From Desulfurellaceae bacterium (GTDB lineage: Bacteria > Campylobacterota_A > Desulfurellia > JAGGSF01): a DNA stretch of 20,413 nucleotides. The stretch is taken from contig JAGMDW010000034.1 of the NCBI GenBank assembly GCA_023128455.1, positions 1 through 20,413 on the forward strand. Direction: 5' to 3'. The first letter of the stretch is position 1. Each line of letters opens with the position of its first letter. Of the stretch, positions 6,311 to 12,603 are shown piece by piece. The notes under the pieces were generated by a model. The model saw nothing but the letters and a program-made list of their open reading frames with translations, did no database searches and was not told the origin of the DNA. A program made the position numbers and the translations under genes.

Positions 6311-8116
6311 TTACAGCCATCTAATGTTTTGCCTTTTTCCTATTTCCCGTATAAAAACAGAAGGTCTTCCGCCAGACAAAATAAACACCTTTTTGCGCGC
6401 TCTGGTAATAGCAACATAAAGCAATCTTCTCTCTTCTTCTAAGCTGCTGCTGTATATTCCTTCTTCCAAACTCCTTTTAGATGGAAGAATACACTCATCC
6501 ACATCTATAATAAATACAGTATCAAATTCCAATCCTTTAGCTGAATGTATGGTGGTTAGGTTCACTGCATCTTTTTCATCTCTCAATCTGTTTCTCTTAT
6601 ACCCCAAAAGTGCAATGTTATTTAAAAAATCCTTTACAGTTAAGCCTTCGCCCTCCATAGAACTTATCGCATAGTCAGTAAACTCTCTTATATTCCTCTT
6701 TCTTTCCTCATCGTTCTTTAACTGTTCTAAATACCCTGTTTGTTGAAATAATTCTTTAAAGAAAATTCCTACCTTTCCCTTCTTATATATCGCCTCCTGC
6801 AACTTTTTCATAATATGAGCATAATTTTTCATTTCTTTCTTCTTCTGCCCGCTTGCCGCCTCTATATAAGAAATCTTTTCTTCTCTAACCAACTTTTCTA
6901 CCTGAAGACATGTCTTTTCTCCGATATGCGGTATACAGGATGCCGATCGCAAAAAGGAAACACCATCCCCATCGTTGACGAGAATTCTCATAAAACTTAA
7001 AATATCCTTTATCTCCTTTCTCTCAAAAAATCCAACTCCCCCCAACAATCTGTAAGGTATTCTCTCTAAGATTAGCTCCCTTTCTAAAAGACGAGAAAGA
7101 TATTGATTGCGATAGAGTATCGCTGTCTCATTTAAATCCTTTTCTTTTTTGATACAGCTAACAACAAATTTAATCTCTTCCTCACGACAGAAAAAAATCC
7201 TTACATAAGGCATATCACCACTGTCTTTTTCTGTAAACAATGCTTTTCCTATCCTTTCTTTGTTGCAAGAGATGACCTTGTTTGCCAGATTCAATATAGG
7301 TTTGGTAGAACGATAATTTCTTTCCAATTTTATTATGTGAGCGGAAAAATCTTCCACAAATCTCTGCATGTTGTCAACTCTGGCACCACGCCAAGAATAG
7401 ATTGACTGATCTTCGTCTCCCACCACACACACTTTTCCTGTCTTAAGAGAAAGAAATTTTATCAACTCGTACTGAGGAAGATTCGTGTCGTGAAACTCGT
7501 CAACCAGTACATACCTAAATTTATTTTCATATTTTTCCCTTATTTCTGTTTTTTGAAACAGGGTAATAACATTTAACAAAAGATCGTCAAAATCAAAGGC
7601 ATAACCCTCTCTCAATCTCTCTTCATACTTTTTATATACCCTTTTTACCAACCTATCGCCTATAGAATCCAAAGGCATAAAATTACACTTTACCTTGGAA
7701 ATAATATTCAAAAAACGAGAAGGAGGATTCTTTTTTATATCGACATTAAGTTCTTTTAAAATATTTTTTATTAATGTTTTTTGATCACTTCCATCGTAAA
7801 TAACGAAATCATAAGGAAGCTCAATTTTTAAAATACGGGTACAAATAGAATGAAATGTACCGATAAACATTCCTTTCATGCTTACATTGCAAAATTTCTC
7901 TGCTCTACTTTTCATCTCATCAGCCGCTTTATTGGTAAAGGTAAGCATAGCAATGTCTCGAGGGGTTAGTCCCCTCTCCACAAGGTAGGCTAACTTATGA
8001 ACAAGCGTTTTCGTCTTTCCCGTACCAGCACCGGCTAAGATAAGCAAGGGATTGTCCATATATAAAACGGCTTCTCTTTGTTTATCGTTTAATTCATCAA
8101 ATATATTTGTTTTCAT
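6311..8116 (-). CDS. UvrD/PcrA/Rep-type SF1A DNA helicase, short form
   Basis: The 601-aa protein is an ATP-driven 3'-5' helicase of the UvrD/PcrA group, acting in repair or restart. Motifs in order are the Q-motif LNDKQREAV (9-17), Walker A AGAGTGKT (28-35), TFTNKAADEM (59-68), GTFHS (86-90), motif II VDEFHD (205-210), GDEDQSIYSWRGA (233-245), ERNYRS (265-270), GGVGFFERKEIKD (359-371), TIHSAKGLEFD (522-532) and EEERRLLYVAITRAR (560-574). Motif II has His209 where the family usually has Gln. The protein stops soon after motif VI, so the C-terminal tail of full-length UvrD/PcrA (about 720 aa) is absent. Its ATG is 7 nt after the 3' end of tRNA-Gly(CCC), with no Shine-Dalgarno. Choosing between uvrD, pcrA and rep is not possible from motifs. 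Confidence 0.9.
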   Translation of the reverse strand: MKTNIFDELNDKQREAVLYMDNPLLILAGAGTGKTKTLVHKLAYLVERGLTPRDIAMLTFTNKAADEMKSRAEKFCNVSMKGMFIGTFHSICTRILKIELPYDFVIYDGSDQKTLIKNILKELNVDIKKNPPSRFLNIISKVKCNFMPLDSIGDRLVKRVYKKYEERLREGYAFDFDDLLLNVITLFQKTEIREKYENKFRYVLVDEFHDTNLPQYELIKFLSLKTGKVCVVGDEDQSIYSWRGARVDNMQRFVEDFSAHIIKLERNYRSTKPILNLANKVISCNKERIGKALFTEKDSGDMPYVRIFFCREEEIKFVVSCIKKEKDLNETAILYRNQYLSRLLERELILERIPYRLLGGVGFFERKEIKDILSFMRILVNDGDGVSFLRSASCIPHIGEKTCLQVEKLVREEKISYIEAASGQKKKEMKNYAHIMKKLQEAIYKKGKVGIFFKELFQQTGYLEQLKNDEERKRNIREFTDYAISSMEGEGLTVKDFLNNIALLGYKRNRLRDEKDAVNLTTIHSAKGLEFDTVFIIDVDECILPSKRSLEEGIYSSSLEEERRLLYVAITRARKKVFILSGGRPSVFIREIGKRQNIRWL

Positions 8117-8123
8117 GCGAAAA

Positions 8124-8199
8124 TGGAGCGGATGGCGGGGCTCGAACCCGTGACCCCGAGCTTGGGAAGCTCGTGCTCTACCAACTGAGCTACATCCGC
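8124..8199 (-). tRNA. tRNA-Gly(CCC)
   Basis: A complete 76-nt cloverleaf reads on the minus strand. It has acceptor GCGGATG/CATCCGC, D arm GCTC/GAGC with GG in the loop, anticodon stem CGAGC/GCTCG with loop TTCCCAA (anticodon CCC), T loop TTCGAGC, discriminator T and an encoded CCA. The T stem has one A-C mismatch at its outer pair. It reads GGG codons. The helicase start codon follows 7 nt downstream, and a strong promoter lies just upstream. Confidence 0.95.
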
Positions 8200-8209
8200 A
8201 TCTTTTTCA

Positions 8210-8237
8210 ATAATACTTAGCAAAAAGGGTTTGTCAA
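8210..8237 (-). promoter_or_regulatory. Sigma-70-type promoter for tRNA-Gly(CCC)-helicase
   Basis: On the minus strand there is TTGACA (8237-8232), a 16-nt spacer and TATTAT (8215-8210). The predicted start is near 8203, about 4 nt before the mature tRNA. The -35 TTG overlaps the last arm of the upstream hairpin repeat. Confidence 0.8.
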
Positions 8238-8280
8238 GCAAGGTAAAACCTTACTTGCAATTGCCAGAGGCAGTTGTCAA
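8230..8280 (-). repeat. Two-hairpin tRNA-promoter repeat, copy A
   Basis: The copy is bounded by TTGACAA motifs at both ends. On the minus strand it holds hairpin 1, CAACTGCC-TCT-GGCAATTG, with seven of eight pairs. Hairpin 2 is CAAGTAAGGT-TTT-ACCTTGCTTG, ten pairs including one G-T. It aligns with copy B at 9466-9522: the flanks are conserved, while the inner stem of hairpin 2 differs in sequence yet still pairs. It lies directly upstream of the tRNA-Gly(CCC) promoter and overlaps its -35. Confidence 0.6.
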
Positions 8281-8286
8281 GCAATG

Positions 8287-8301
8287 CCACCCCACCCCAC
8301 C
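8287..8301 (-). other. G-rich tract, possible two-tier G-quadruplex
   Basis: The minus strand reads GGTGGGGTGGGGTGG, four G runs separated by single T residues. Such a tract could fold as a two-layer G-quadruplex. It stands out in an AT-rich region between the long hairpin at 8305-8359 and the tRNA promoter repeat. Function is unknown. Confidence 0.4.
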
Positions 8302-8304
8302 TAA

Positions 8305-8359
8305 CCTCCCCGTCTCGCCCGTGTAGTAGTGAAACTTACTACATAGGGCAAGGGAGAGG
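8305..8359 (-). repeat. Long imperfect hairpin downstream of the pseudouridine synthase gene
   Basis: On the minus strand, arms CCTCTCC and GGGGAGG pair (one G-T), then CTTGCCC with GGGCGAG (one G-T), then GTAGTA with TACTAC. A two-base bulge, a small internal loop and an eight-base apical loop separate them. It begins 36 nt after the stop at 8395. It might end that transcript, but no U run follows, so a REP- or MITE-like palindromic unit is an alternative. Its base composition is far more GC-rich than the surroundings. Confidence 0.55.
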
Positions 8360-8394
8360 AACTTGAAGAAGTGGATAGTGGCTTAATTTTCTTT

Positions 8395-9111
8395 CTACCT
8401 TTTTAGCAGCTGTTTTAGTTTTGATACTTCCTGATGGTTTAGCTTCCGCCATTCACCCGTTCTAAGATTTCCTAAATTCAAACCCGCATATTCAACACGC
8501 CTAAGCCTTAAAACCTTATAATCCATCTTTTCAAACATCCGTCTAATCTGCCTATTCCGACCCTCATGTAATTTTACCTCAATATAATGACAATCATTAA
8601 TTACCTTTATAATCTTTGCCTGACAGGGTTTAGTTTTTCTACCATCCAACATAATACCACTGCGAAAACGATTCAGATCATTAGTTTCTATTAAACCATC
8701 AATTAAAACCCTATAAACTTTTTTTATCTCAAAACAAGGATGAGTTAATCTATAAGTCAAATCACCATCATTTGTCATCAAAATTAAACCTTCTGAATCA
8801 TAATCCAGACGACCAACAGGATAAACCCGCTCTTCAATTGTTAACAAATCCATAACTGTTCTGCGATTTTTTTCGTCTTTTACTGTGGTTATACAACCCC
8901 GAGGTTTATTCAATAAAATGTAGATATTTTCTTTTTTTATCTTTAGAACTCTACCCTTATATTCAACAATATCCTTCTTTTCATCTATGATTTTACCCAT
9001 TGTAGTGCAAACTTTACCGTTTACCTTTATTAAACCATCTTCAATCAATTGATCACTTTTTCTTCTTGAAGCCAGTCCTGTCATTGCCAGGAATCTATTC
9101 AAACGTATCAT
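8395..9111 (-). CDS. Pseudouridine synthase, RluB/RsuA family
   Basis: The 238-aa enzyme converts uridine to pseudouridine, most likely in 23S (RluB) or 16S (RsuA) rRNA. An N-terminal S4 RNA-binding domain covers residues 2-50 (RLNRFLAMTGLASRRKSDQL). The catalytic domain has LLNKPRG (66-72), GRLDYDSEGLILMTNDG (100-116, catalytic D103) and HEGRNRQIRRMF (182-193). A length near 240 aa fits both families. The start is the ATG at 9111-9109, with GGGGGAA about 10 nt upstream. That Shine-Dalgarno lies in the loop of a small hairpin (9113-9131), which might modulate initiation. The gene sits 75 nt downstream of tRNA-Leu(UAA), so tRNA-operon transcripts probably read into it. Confidence 0.9.
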   Translation of the reverse strand: MIRLNRFLAMTGLASRRKSDQLIEDGLIKVNGKVCTTMGKIIDEKKDIVEYKGRVLKIKKENIYILLNKPRGCITTVKDEKNRRTVMDLLTIEERVYPVGRLDYDSEGLILMTNDGDLTYRLTHPCFEIKKVYRVLIDGLIETNDLNRFRSGIMLDGRKTKPCQAKIIKVINDCHYIEVKLHEGRNRQIRRMFEKMDYKVLRLRRVEYAGLNLGNLRTGEWRKLNHQEVSKLKQLLKR

Positions 9112-9186
9112 AATGCGATGTTCCCCCGCATCTAAACCCTATAAGATTTCTTGCTGTATTTTATAACACCTTGCAGTAGAAAATGC

Positions 9187-9274
9187 TGGTGCCGGGAGCG
9201 GGACTTGAACCCGCACGAGACAAAGTCTCAAGGGATTTTAAGTCCCTTGCGTCTACCAATTCCGCCATCCCGGC
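9187..9274 (-). tRNA. tRNA-Leu(UAA)
   Basis: An 88-nt class II tRNA has acceptor GCCGGGA/TCCCGGC, anticodon stem AGGGA/TCCCT, loop CTTAAAA (anticodon TAA), a long variable arm, T loop TTCAAGT, discriminator A and an encoded CCA. It is the last tRNA of the Gly-Cys-Leu cluster, 11 nt after tRNA-Cys. Confidence 0.95.
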
Positions 9275-9285
9275 TCTTCTACAGG

Positions 9286-9356
9286 AGGCGGCGCCCGGAT
9301 TCGAACCGAGGATCAGGGTTTTGCAGACCCATGCCTTACCACTTGGCTACGCCGCC
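9286..9356 (-). tRNA. tRNA-Cys(GCA)
   Basis: The 71-nt body has acceptor GGCGGCG/CGCCGCC, anticodon loop CTGCAAA (anticodon GCA), T loop TTCGAAT and discriminator T, as expected for Cys. The genomic 3' end continues CCT rather than CCA, so the terminal A would have to be added after transcription. The anticodon stem has a T-T mismatch at its outer pair. Confidence 0.93.
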
Positions 9357-9361
9357 AATAG

Positions 9362-9434
<73 letters not shown>

Positions 9435-9445
9435 ATTGCATTCTT

Positions 9446-9473
9446 AATATATTCAAGCAAATTCGTTTGTCAA
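9446..9473 (-). promoter_or_regulatory. Sigma-70-type promoter for the Gly-Cys-Leu tRNA cluster
   Basis: On the minus strand there is TTGACA (9473-9468), a 16-nt spacer and TATATT (9451-9446). The predicted start is near 9440, about 6 nt before the first tRNA. As at 8210-8237, the -35 box forms the edge of a two-hairpin repeat. Confidence 0.78.
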
Positions 9474-9522
9474 GCAATCCTGCTTCGCAGGATTGCTTGC
9501 AAATGCCAAAGTCATTTGTCAA
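9466..9522 (-). repeat. Two-hairpin tRNA-promoter repeat, copy B
   Basis: On the minus strand, hairpin 1 is CAAATGAC-TTT-GGCATTTG (seven of eight pairs). Hairpin 2 has 12-bp perfect arms AAGCAATCCTGC and GCAGGATTGCTT around a GAA loop. The flanks TTGACAA and CTTGACAAA match copy A at 8230-8280. The stem sequence of hairpin 2 differs between copies while pairing is kept, which argues that structure is preserved. No U run follows either way, so it is not an ordinary intrinsic terminator. Confidence 0.6.
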
Positions 9523-9533
9523 CTATTAACAAC

Positions 9534-9562
9534 TTGCATTAAAAAAACTTTCATAATATAAT
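9534..9562 (+). promoter_or_regulatory. Promoter for the small membrane protein gene
   Basis: A perfect TATAAT (9557-9562) lies 17 nt after a weak -35 TTGCAT (9534-9539). The predicted start is near 9568, leaving a leader of about 27 nt that carries AAGGAGG at 9584-9590. The divergent tRNA-cluster promoter is about 60 nt away. Confidence 0.55.
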
Positions 9563-9594
9563 TAAAATTAAGTAATCTTATATAAGGAGGGGTT

Positions 9595-9942
9595 ATGGAA
9601 GCAGTAAGAGAAGACACGGTTAATTGGAAGCGTCATTATACAGCATGGGGGGCGTGCTTGTTTATATTAGGACTTATGATCGCTTTCATCCTTATTCTAA
9701 CGGGTGGTAAGGAAATTGTTCATGTTCTTCATGGAGAACTGGGCATAACTGCACCCCAAAGTTTTCTATTTCAATCATCCAATCTTGGTATGAGTCTTTT
9801 GGTTTCTGGAATAATATTTGGGGTAATCTGTGCAATAATAGCAACACTGAAAAAAAGAAACTTATGGATGTGGTTGGGAGCAGGATTCTGGCTTCAGGTA
9901 GTAGGTTTGATTATTGTAGCCCTGCTTCCCAAAAAAGGTTAA
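9595..9942 (+). CDS. Small three-helix membrane protein of unknown function
   Basis: The 115-aa product has hydrophobic helices near residues 17-37 (AWGACLFILGLMIAFILILTG), 66-84 and 90-111, with a 28-residue loop (about 38-65) between the first two. A basic KKR patch lies between helices 2 and 3, and the C terminus is KKG. Positive charges suggest that the loop between helices 2 and 3 and the C-terminal tail cannot both be inside without strain, so topology is uncertain. I do not recognise a family. It is a single-gene unit with its own promoter, a perfect AAGGAGG Shine-Dalgarno 4 nt before the ATG (one of the strongest in the window) and a terminator that begins in its stop codon. It is probably well expressed. 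Confidence 0.8.
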   Translation: MEAVREDTVNWKRHYTAWGACLFILGLMIAFILILTGGKEIVHVLHGELGITAPQSFLFQSSNLGMSLLVSGIIFGVICAIIATLKKRNLWMWLGAGFWLQVVGLIIVALLPKKG

Positions 9943-9968
9943 GTCTTAATAAAGGCTTATTTTATTTT
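9940..9968. terminator. Bidirectional intrinsic terminator
   Basis: Arms TAAGTCT (9940-9946) and AGGCTTA (9953-9959) form a 7-bp stem with one G-T pair and a 6-nt loop. TTTTATTTT follows on the plus strand. On the minus strand CCTTTTTT follows 2-3 nt after the stem. It can end both the membrane-protein transcript and the convergent metK-ahcY transcript. Confidence 0.65.
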
Positions 9969-9984
9969 GCCACTTGAGGCTATA

Positions 9985-11238
9985 TCATGTTCCTATTTCC
10001 CAGGAGGAGAGGTATTTTTCCTGCTCCTCCGTTAAGCTGTCATAGGAAACATTCATTGCATTCAGTTTTAGTTGTGCTACTTTTTCATCAATATCGGATG
10101 GAACAGGATAAACCTTCTTTTCTAACTTTTCACCTGATTTTGCTAAAAATTCTGCACATAAGGCTTGATTGGCAAAACTCATATCCATAACAGCAGAGGG
10201 ATGTCCTTCAGCCGCAGCTAAATTCACCAATCTTCCTTCACTTAAGAGGTATATTTTCTTGTTGGACGGCAATATATACTCATCAACAAATTCTCTAATC
10301 TTTTTAAATCCGATTGATTTTTCCTTCAATCCTCGTGCATCTATTTCCACATCAAAATGCCCCGCATTGGCTAAAATTGCTCCATCTTTCATCAATTCAA
10401 AGTGTTCCTTGGCAATCACATTAGTATCTCCTGTTACGGTGCAGAAGAAGTCACCAATTTTAGCCGCCTCTGCAATTGGCATAACCCTAAAACCATCCAT
10501 TACAGCTTCTAATGCATTTAATGCATTTACTTCAGTAACAATAACATTTGCTCCCAACCCTTGCGCTCTTTTCGCTACACCTTTGCCACACCAACCATAT
10601 CCGCACACAACAAAGGCGGAGCCTGCAATCAATCTGTTTGTTGCTCTGATAATACCATCCATTGCGCTTTGTCCTGTGCCATAGCGGTTGTCAAAAAGAT
10701 GTTTTGTATTGGCATCGTTTACTGATATTAAAGGAAATAAAAGCAACCCTTTTTTTTCTAAACTTCTTAATCTAATAACTCCCGTTGTTGTTTCTTCTGA
10801 ACCGCCCAACATATTATCTGCCAAGTTCTTTCTTTCCCTATGTATGACAGAGGTAAGATCTGCCCCATCGTCCATTGTAATATGCGGCTTTCTATCCAGA
10901 ACTTCATTTATATGATTGTAATATGTATCTCTGTTTTCCTCTCTTATGGCAAAAACAGCAACTCCATTCTTTACTAAAGCTGCCGTTACATCATCCTGAG
11001 TAGAAAGCGGGTTAGAAGCACACAGGTAAACCTCTGCCCCTCCGGCTTTCAAGGTGAGAGCCAAATTTGCCGTCTCAGTAGTCACATGCAGGCAAGCTGA
11101 AATACGCAAACCAGATAGTGGTTTTTCCTTCTGAAAACGCTCTTTTATTAATCTCAACACCCCCATTTCTTTTTCTGCCCATTCTATCCTTCTCTCGCCA
11201 CCAGAGGCTAAATTCAAGTCCGCTATGTGATAATCCAT
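9985..11238 (-). CDS. ahcY: Adenosylhomocysteinase (short archaeal/Thermotoga type)
   Basis: The enzyme reversibly splits S-adenosylhomocysteine to adenosine and homocysteine, relieving inhibition of methyltransferases. From the ATG at 11238 the product has 417 aa, with HVTTETANL (51-59), DDGAD (123-127), NDANTKHLFDNRYGTG (174-189, including K179 and D183), an NAD-binding GYGWCGKG (213-220), GHFDVEID (293-300) and GHPSAVMDMSF (345-355). It lacks the Lys/Tyr-rich C-terminal tail of eukaryotic and many bacterial enzymes and ends SSWEIGT, as in archaeal and Thermotoga forms. An S-inosylhomocysteine hydrolase, known from Methanocaldococcus, is an alternative that sequence alone cannot exclude. 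An in-frame ATG at 11292 would lie inside metK. The chosen start is 2 nt after the metK stop, with GGCGGGG upstream. Confidence 0.93.
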   Translation of the reverse strand: MDYHIADLNLASGGERRIEWAEKEMGVLRLIKERFQKEKPLSGLRISACLHVTTETANLALTLKAGGAEVYLCASNPLSTQDDVTAALVKNGVAVFAIREENRDTYYNHINEVLDRKPHITMDDGADLTSVIHRERKNLADNMLGGSEETTTGVIRLRSLEKKGLLLFPLISVNDANTKHLFDNRYGTGQSAMDGIIRATNRLIAGSAFVVCGYGWCGKGVAKRAQGLGANVIVTEVNALNALEAVMDGFRVMPIAEAAKIGDFFCTVTGDTNVIAKEHFELMKDGAILANAGHFDVEIDARGLKEKSIGFKKIREFVDEYILPSNKKIYLLSEGRLVNLAAAEGHPSAVMDMSFANQALCAEFLAKSGEKLEKKVYPVPSDIDEKVAQLKLNAMNVSYDSLTEEQEKYLSSWEIGT

Positions 11239-11240
11239 TA

Positions 11241-12398
11241 TTATATCCCCGCCTTTTTCCTTAAAATTTCTGCTGTATCTGTTTTTTCCCATGTAAAATC
11301 TTCATCGTCTCTGCCGAAATGGCCATAAACAGCAGTTTTCCTATATATAGGCCTCAAAAGATCCAATTTTTTTATAATACCGGCAGGCGTTAAATCATAG
11401 GTAGATAGAACCAACTTTCTTATCTCTTCTTTAGGCATGATGCCCGTACCATAGGTGTGCAGCATAAGGGAAACAGGTTCCGCCACACCAATAGCATAGG
11501 CAATTTGCACTTCGCAGCTCTTTGCCAATCCTGCAGCAACAATATTTTTTGCCACATAGCGTGCCATATACGACCCGGATCTATCGACTTTGGTGGGATC
11601 TTTTCCAGAAAAGCATCCCCCACCGTGAGAACCCACGCCGCCGTATGTATCTACAATAATCTTTCTACCCGTAAGACCGGTGTCTGCCTGTGGTCCTCCC
11701 ACTACAAATCTGCCTGTGGGATTTATATAGATTTTTATATTTTCATCCCATCTGTGTTTAGAAATAACATACTCTATCACATATTCCAAAATATCCTTAC
11801 GCAATTTTTCTATTTCTATTTTTGGACTATGTTGAGCAGAAACAACTACAGCTATCACTTTTTCTGGTTTATGATTCAAATAGCGGATAGATACCTGGCA
11901 TTTACCATCAGGACGCAGATAAGGAAGTATGCCTTCTTTTCTTACCTCCGCAAGTCTTTTAGCAATTCTATGAGCATAAGCAATAGTCAGAGGCAAGTAT
12001 TCAGGGGTTTCATCAGTAGCGTAACCAAACATCATTCCCTGGTCTCCGGCACCCAAAATACCCTCAGCTTTATCTACTCCCATTGAGATGTCCGGGGATT
12101 GAGCGTGAATGGATGTTATTATGCCGCAGGAATGATAGTCAAAGCCATAAGAAGCATCAATATATCCAATATCTTTTACCACATTCCGAACAATATCAGG
12201 AATATCCGCATAAGCGGTAGTTGTAATTTCTCCTGCCACAAATGCTATGCCCCTGGTAAGCAATGTCTCACAAGCCACACGACAGTTTTTATCATCCTTT
12301 ATTATGGCATCTAAGATTGCATCGGAGATTTGGTCTGCTATTTTATCTGGATGACCTTCACACACAGATTCTGAAGTAAACAAAAAACTCTCTTCCAT
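11241..12398 (-). CDS. metK: S-adenosylmethionine synthetase
   Basis: MetK makes SAM from methionine and ATP. The 385-aa product begins MEESFLFTSESV and shows GHPDK (15-19), GAGDQGMMFGYA (117-128), GGPQADTGLTGRKIIVDTYG (234-253) and GGGCFSGKDPTKVDRSG (259-275), all expected for the family. The usual Ala in GGGAFSGKD is Cys. An in-frame ATG at 12470 would run through tRNA-Leu(CAG) and is rejected. Of the two remaining ATGs, 12398 has GAGAGG 8 nt upstream, while 12404 is only 2 nt from that site. The gene lies 29 nt downstream of the tRNA and 2 nt before ahcY, forming a tRNA-metK-ahcY unit. It would supply SAM for, among others, the radical SAM protein at 18209. Confidence 0.95.
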   Translation of the reverse strand: MEESFLFTSESVCEGHPDKIADQISDAILDAIIKDDKNCRVACETLLTRGIAFVAGEITTTAYADIPDIVRNVVKDIGYIDASYGFDYHSCGIITSIHAQSPDISMGVDKAEGILGAGDQGMMFGYATDETPEYLPLTIAYAHRIAKRLAEVRKEGILPYLRPDGKCQVSIRYLNHKPEKVIAVVVSAQHSPKIEIEKLRKDILEYVIEYVISKHRWDENIKIYINPTGRFVVGGPQADTGLTGRKIIVDTYGGVGSHGGGCFSGKDPTKVDRSGSYMARYVAKNIVAAGLAKSCEVQIAYAIGVAEPVSLMLHTYGTGIMPKEEIRKLVLSTYDLTPAGIIKKLDLLRPIYRKTAVYGHFGRDDEDFTWEKTDTAEILRKKAGI

Positions 12399-12427
12399 CT
12401 TCATTTCCTCTCGCCTAATAAGAATAA

Positions 12428-12513
12428 TGCCGAAGACGGGACTCGAACCCGTACGGAGAAAATTCTCCACTAGATCCTGAATCTAGCGCGTCTACCAATT
12501 CCGCCACTTCGGC
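12428..12513 (-). tRNA. tRNA-Leu(CAG)
   Basis: An 86-nt class II tRNA has acceptor GCCGAAG/CTTCGGC, anticodon stem CTAGA/TCTAG, loop TTCAGGA (anticodon CAG), variable arm GGAGAATTTTCTCC, T loop TTCGAGT and discriminator A. The genomic 3' end continues TTA, so CCA must be added after transcription. It lies between its promoter and metK. Confidence 0.95.
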
Positions 12514-12523
12514 ATCCATAATA

Positions 12524-12552
12524 AATTTATCCATATCCAATATCTTTGTCAA
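12524..12552 (-). promoter_or_regulatory. Sigma-70-type promoter for tRNA-Leu(CAG)-metK-ahcY
   Basis: On the minus strand there is TTGACA (12552-12547), a 17-nt spacer and TAAATT (12529-12524). The predicted start is near 12517, 4 nt before the tRNA. I see no SAM riboswitch between promoter and metK; the space is filled by the tRNA. Confidence 0.72.
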
Positions 12553-12568
12553 ATGCAAATGAATAAGA

Positions 12569-12597
12569 TTGACTTTAAATTATGATTCTACTAACTT
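12569..12597 (+). promoter_or_regulatory. Candidate promoter for thrC
   Basis: TTGACT (12569-12574), a 17-nt spacer and a poor -10 TAACTT (12592-12597) precede the thrC ATG at 12604 by only 6 nt. If used, the mRNA would be leaderless. The -10 match is weak, so this is tentative. Confidence 0.35.
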
Positions 12598-12603
12598 TAT
12601 AGC

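Noticed and set aside
9987..10915. Plus-strand frames of 67, 171 and 75 aa
   Set aside because: They are antisense shadows of ahcY, with no promoter or Shine-Dalgarno of their own.
11239..11292. 18-residue N-terminal extension of AhcY
   Set aside because: It overlaps the end of metK. The ATG at 11238 gives the usual N terminus (MDYHIADLNLA) and follows a GGCGGGG site.
11457..12314. Plus-strand frames of 209 and 71 aa
   Set aside because: They are antisense to metK, which has full family motifs; their composition is Ser/His/Tyr-rich and unlike a real protein.
12399..12470. 24-residue N-terminal extension of MetK from an ATG at 12470
   Set aside because: It would translate through the 3' half of tRNA-Leu(CAG). 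The family N terminus (ESFLFTSESV) starts at the ATG at 12398, which has a well-spaced GAGAGG.
12399..12523. SAM riboswitch upstream of metK
   Set aside because: The whole interval between promoter and metK is taken by tRNA-Leu(CAG) and a 29-nt spacer, leaving no room for an aptamer.
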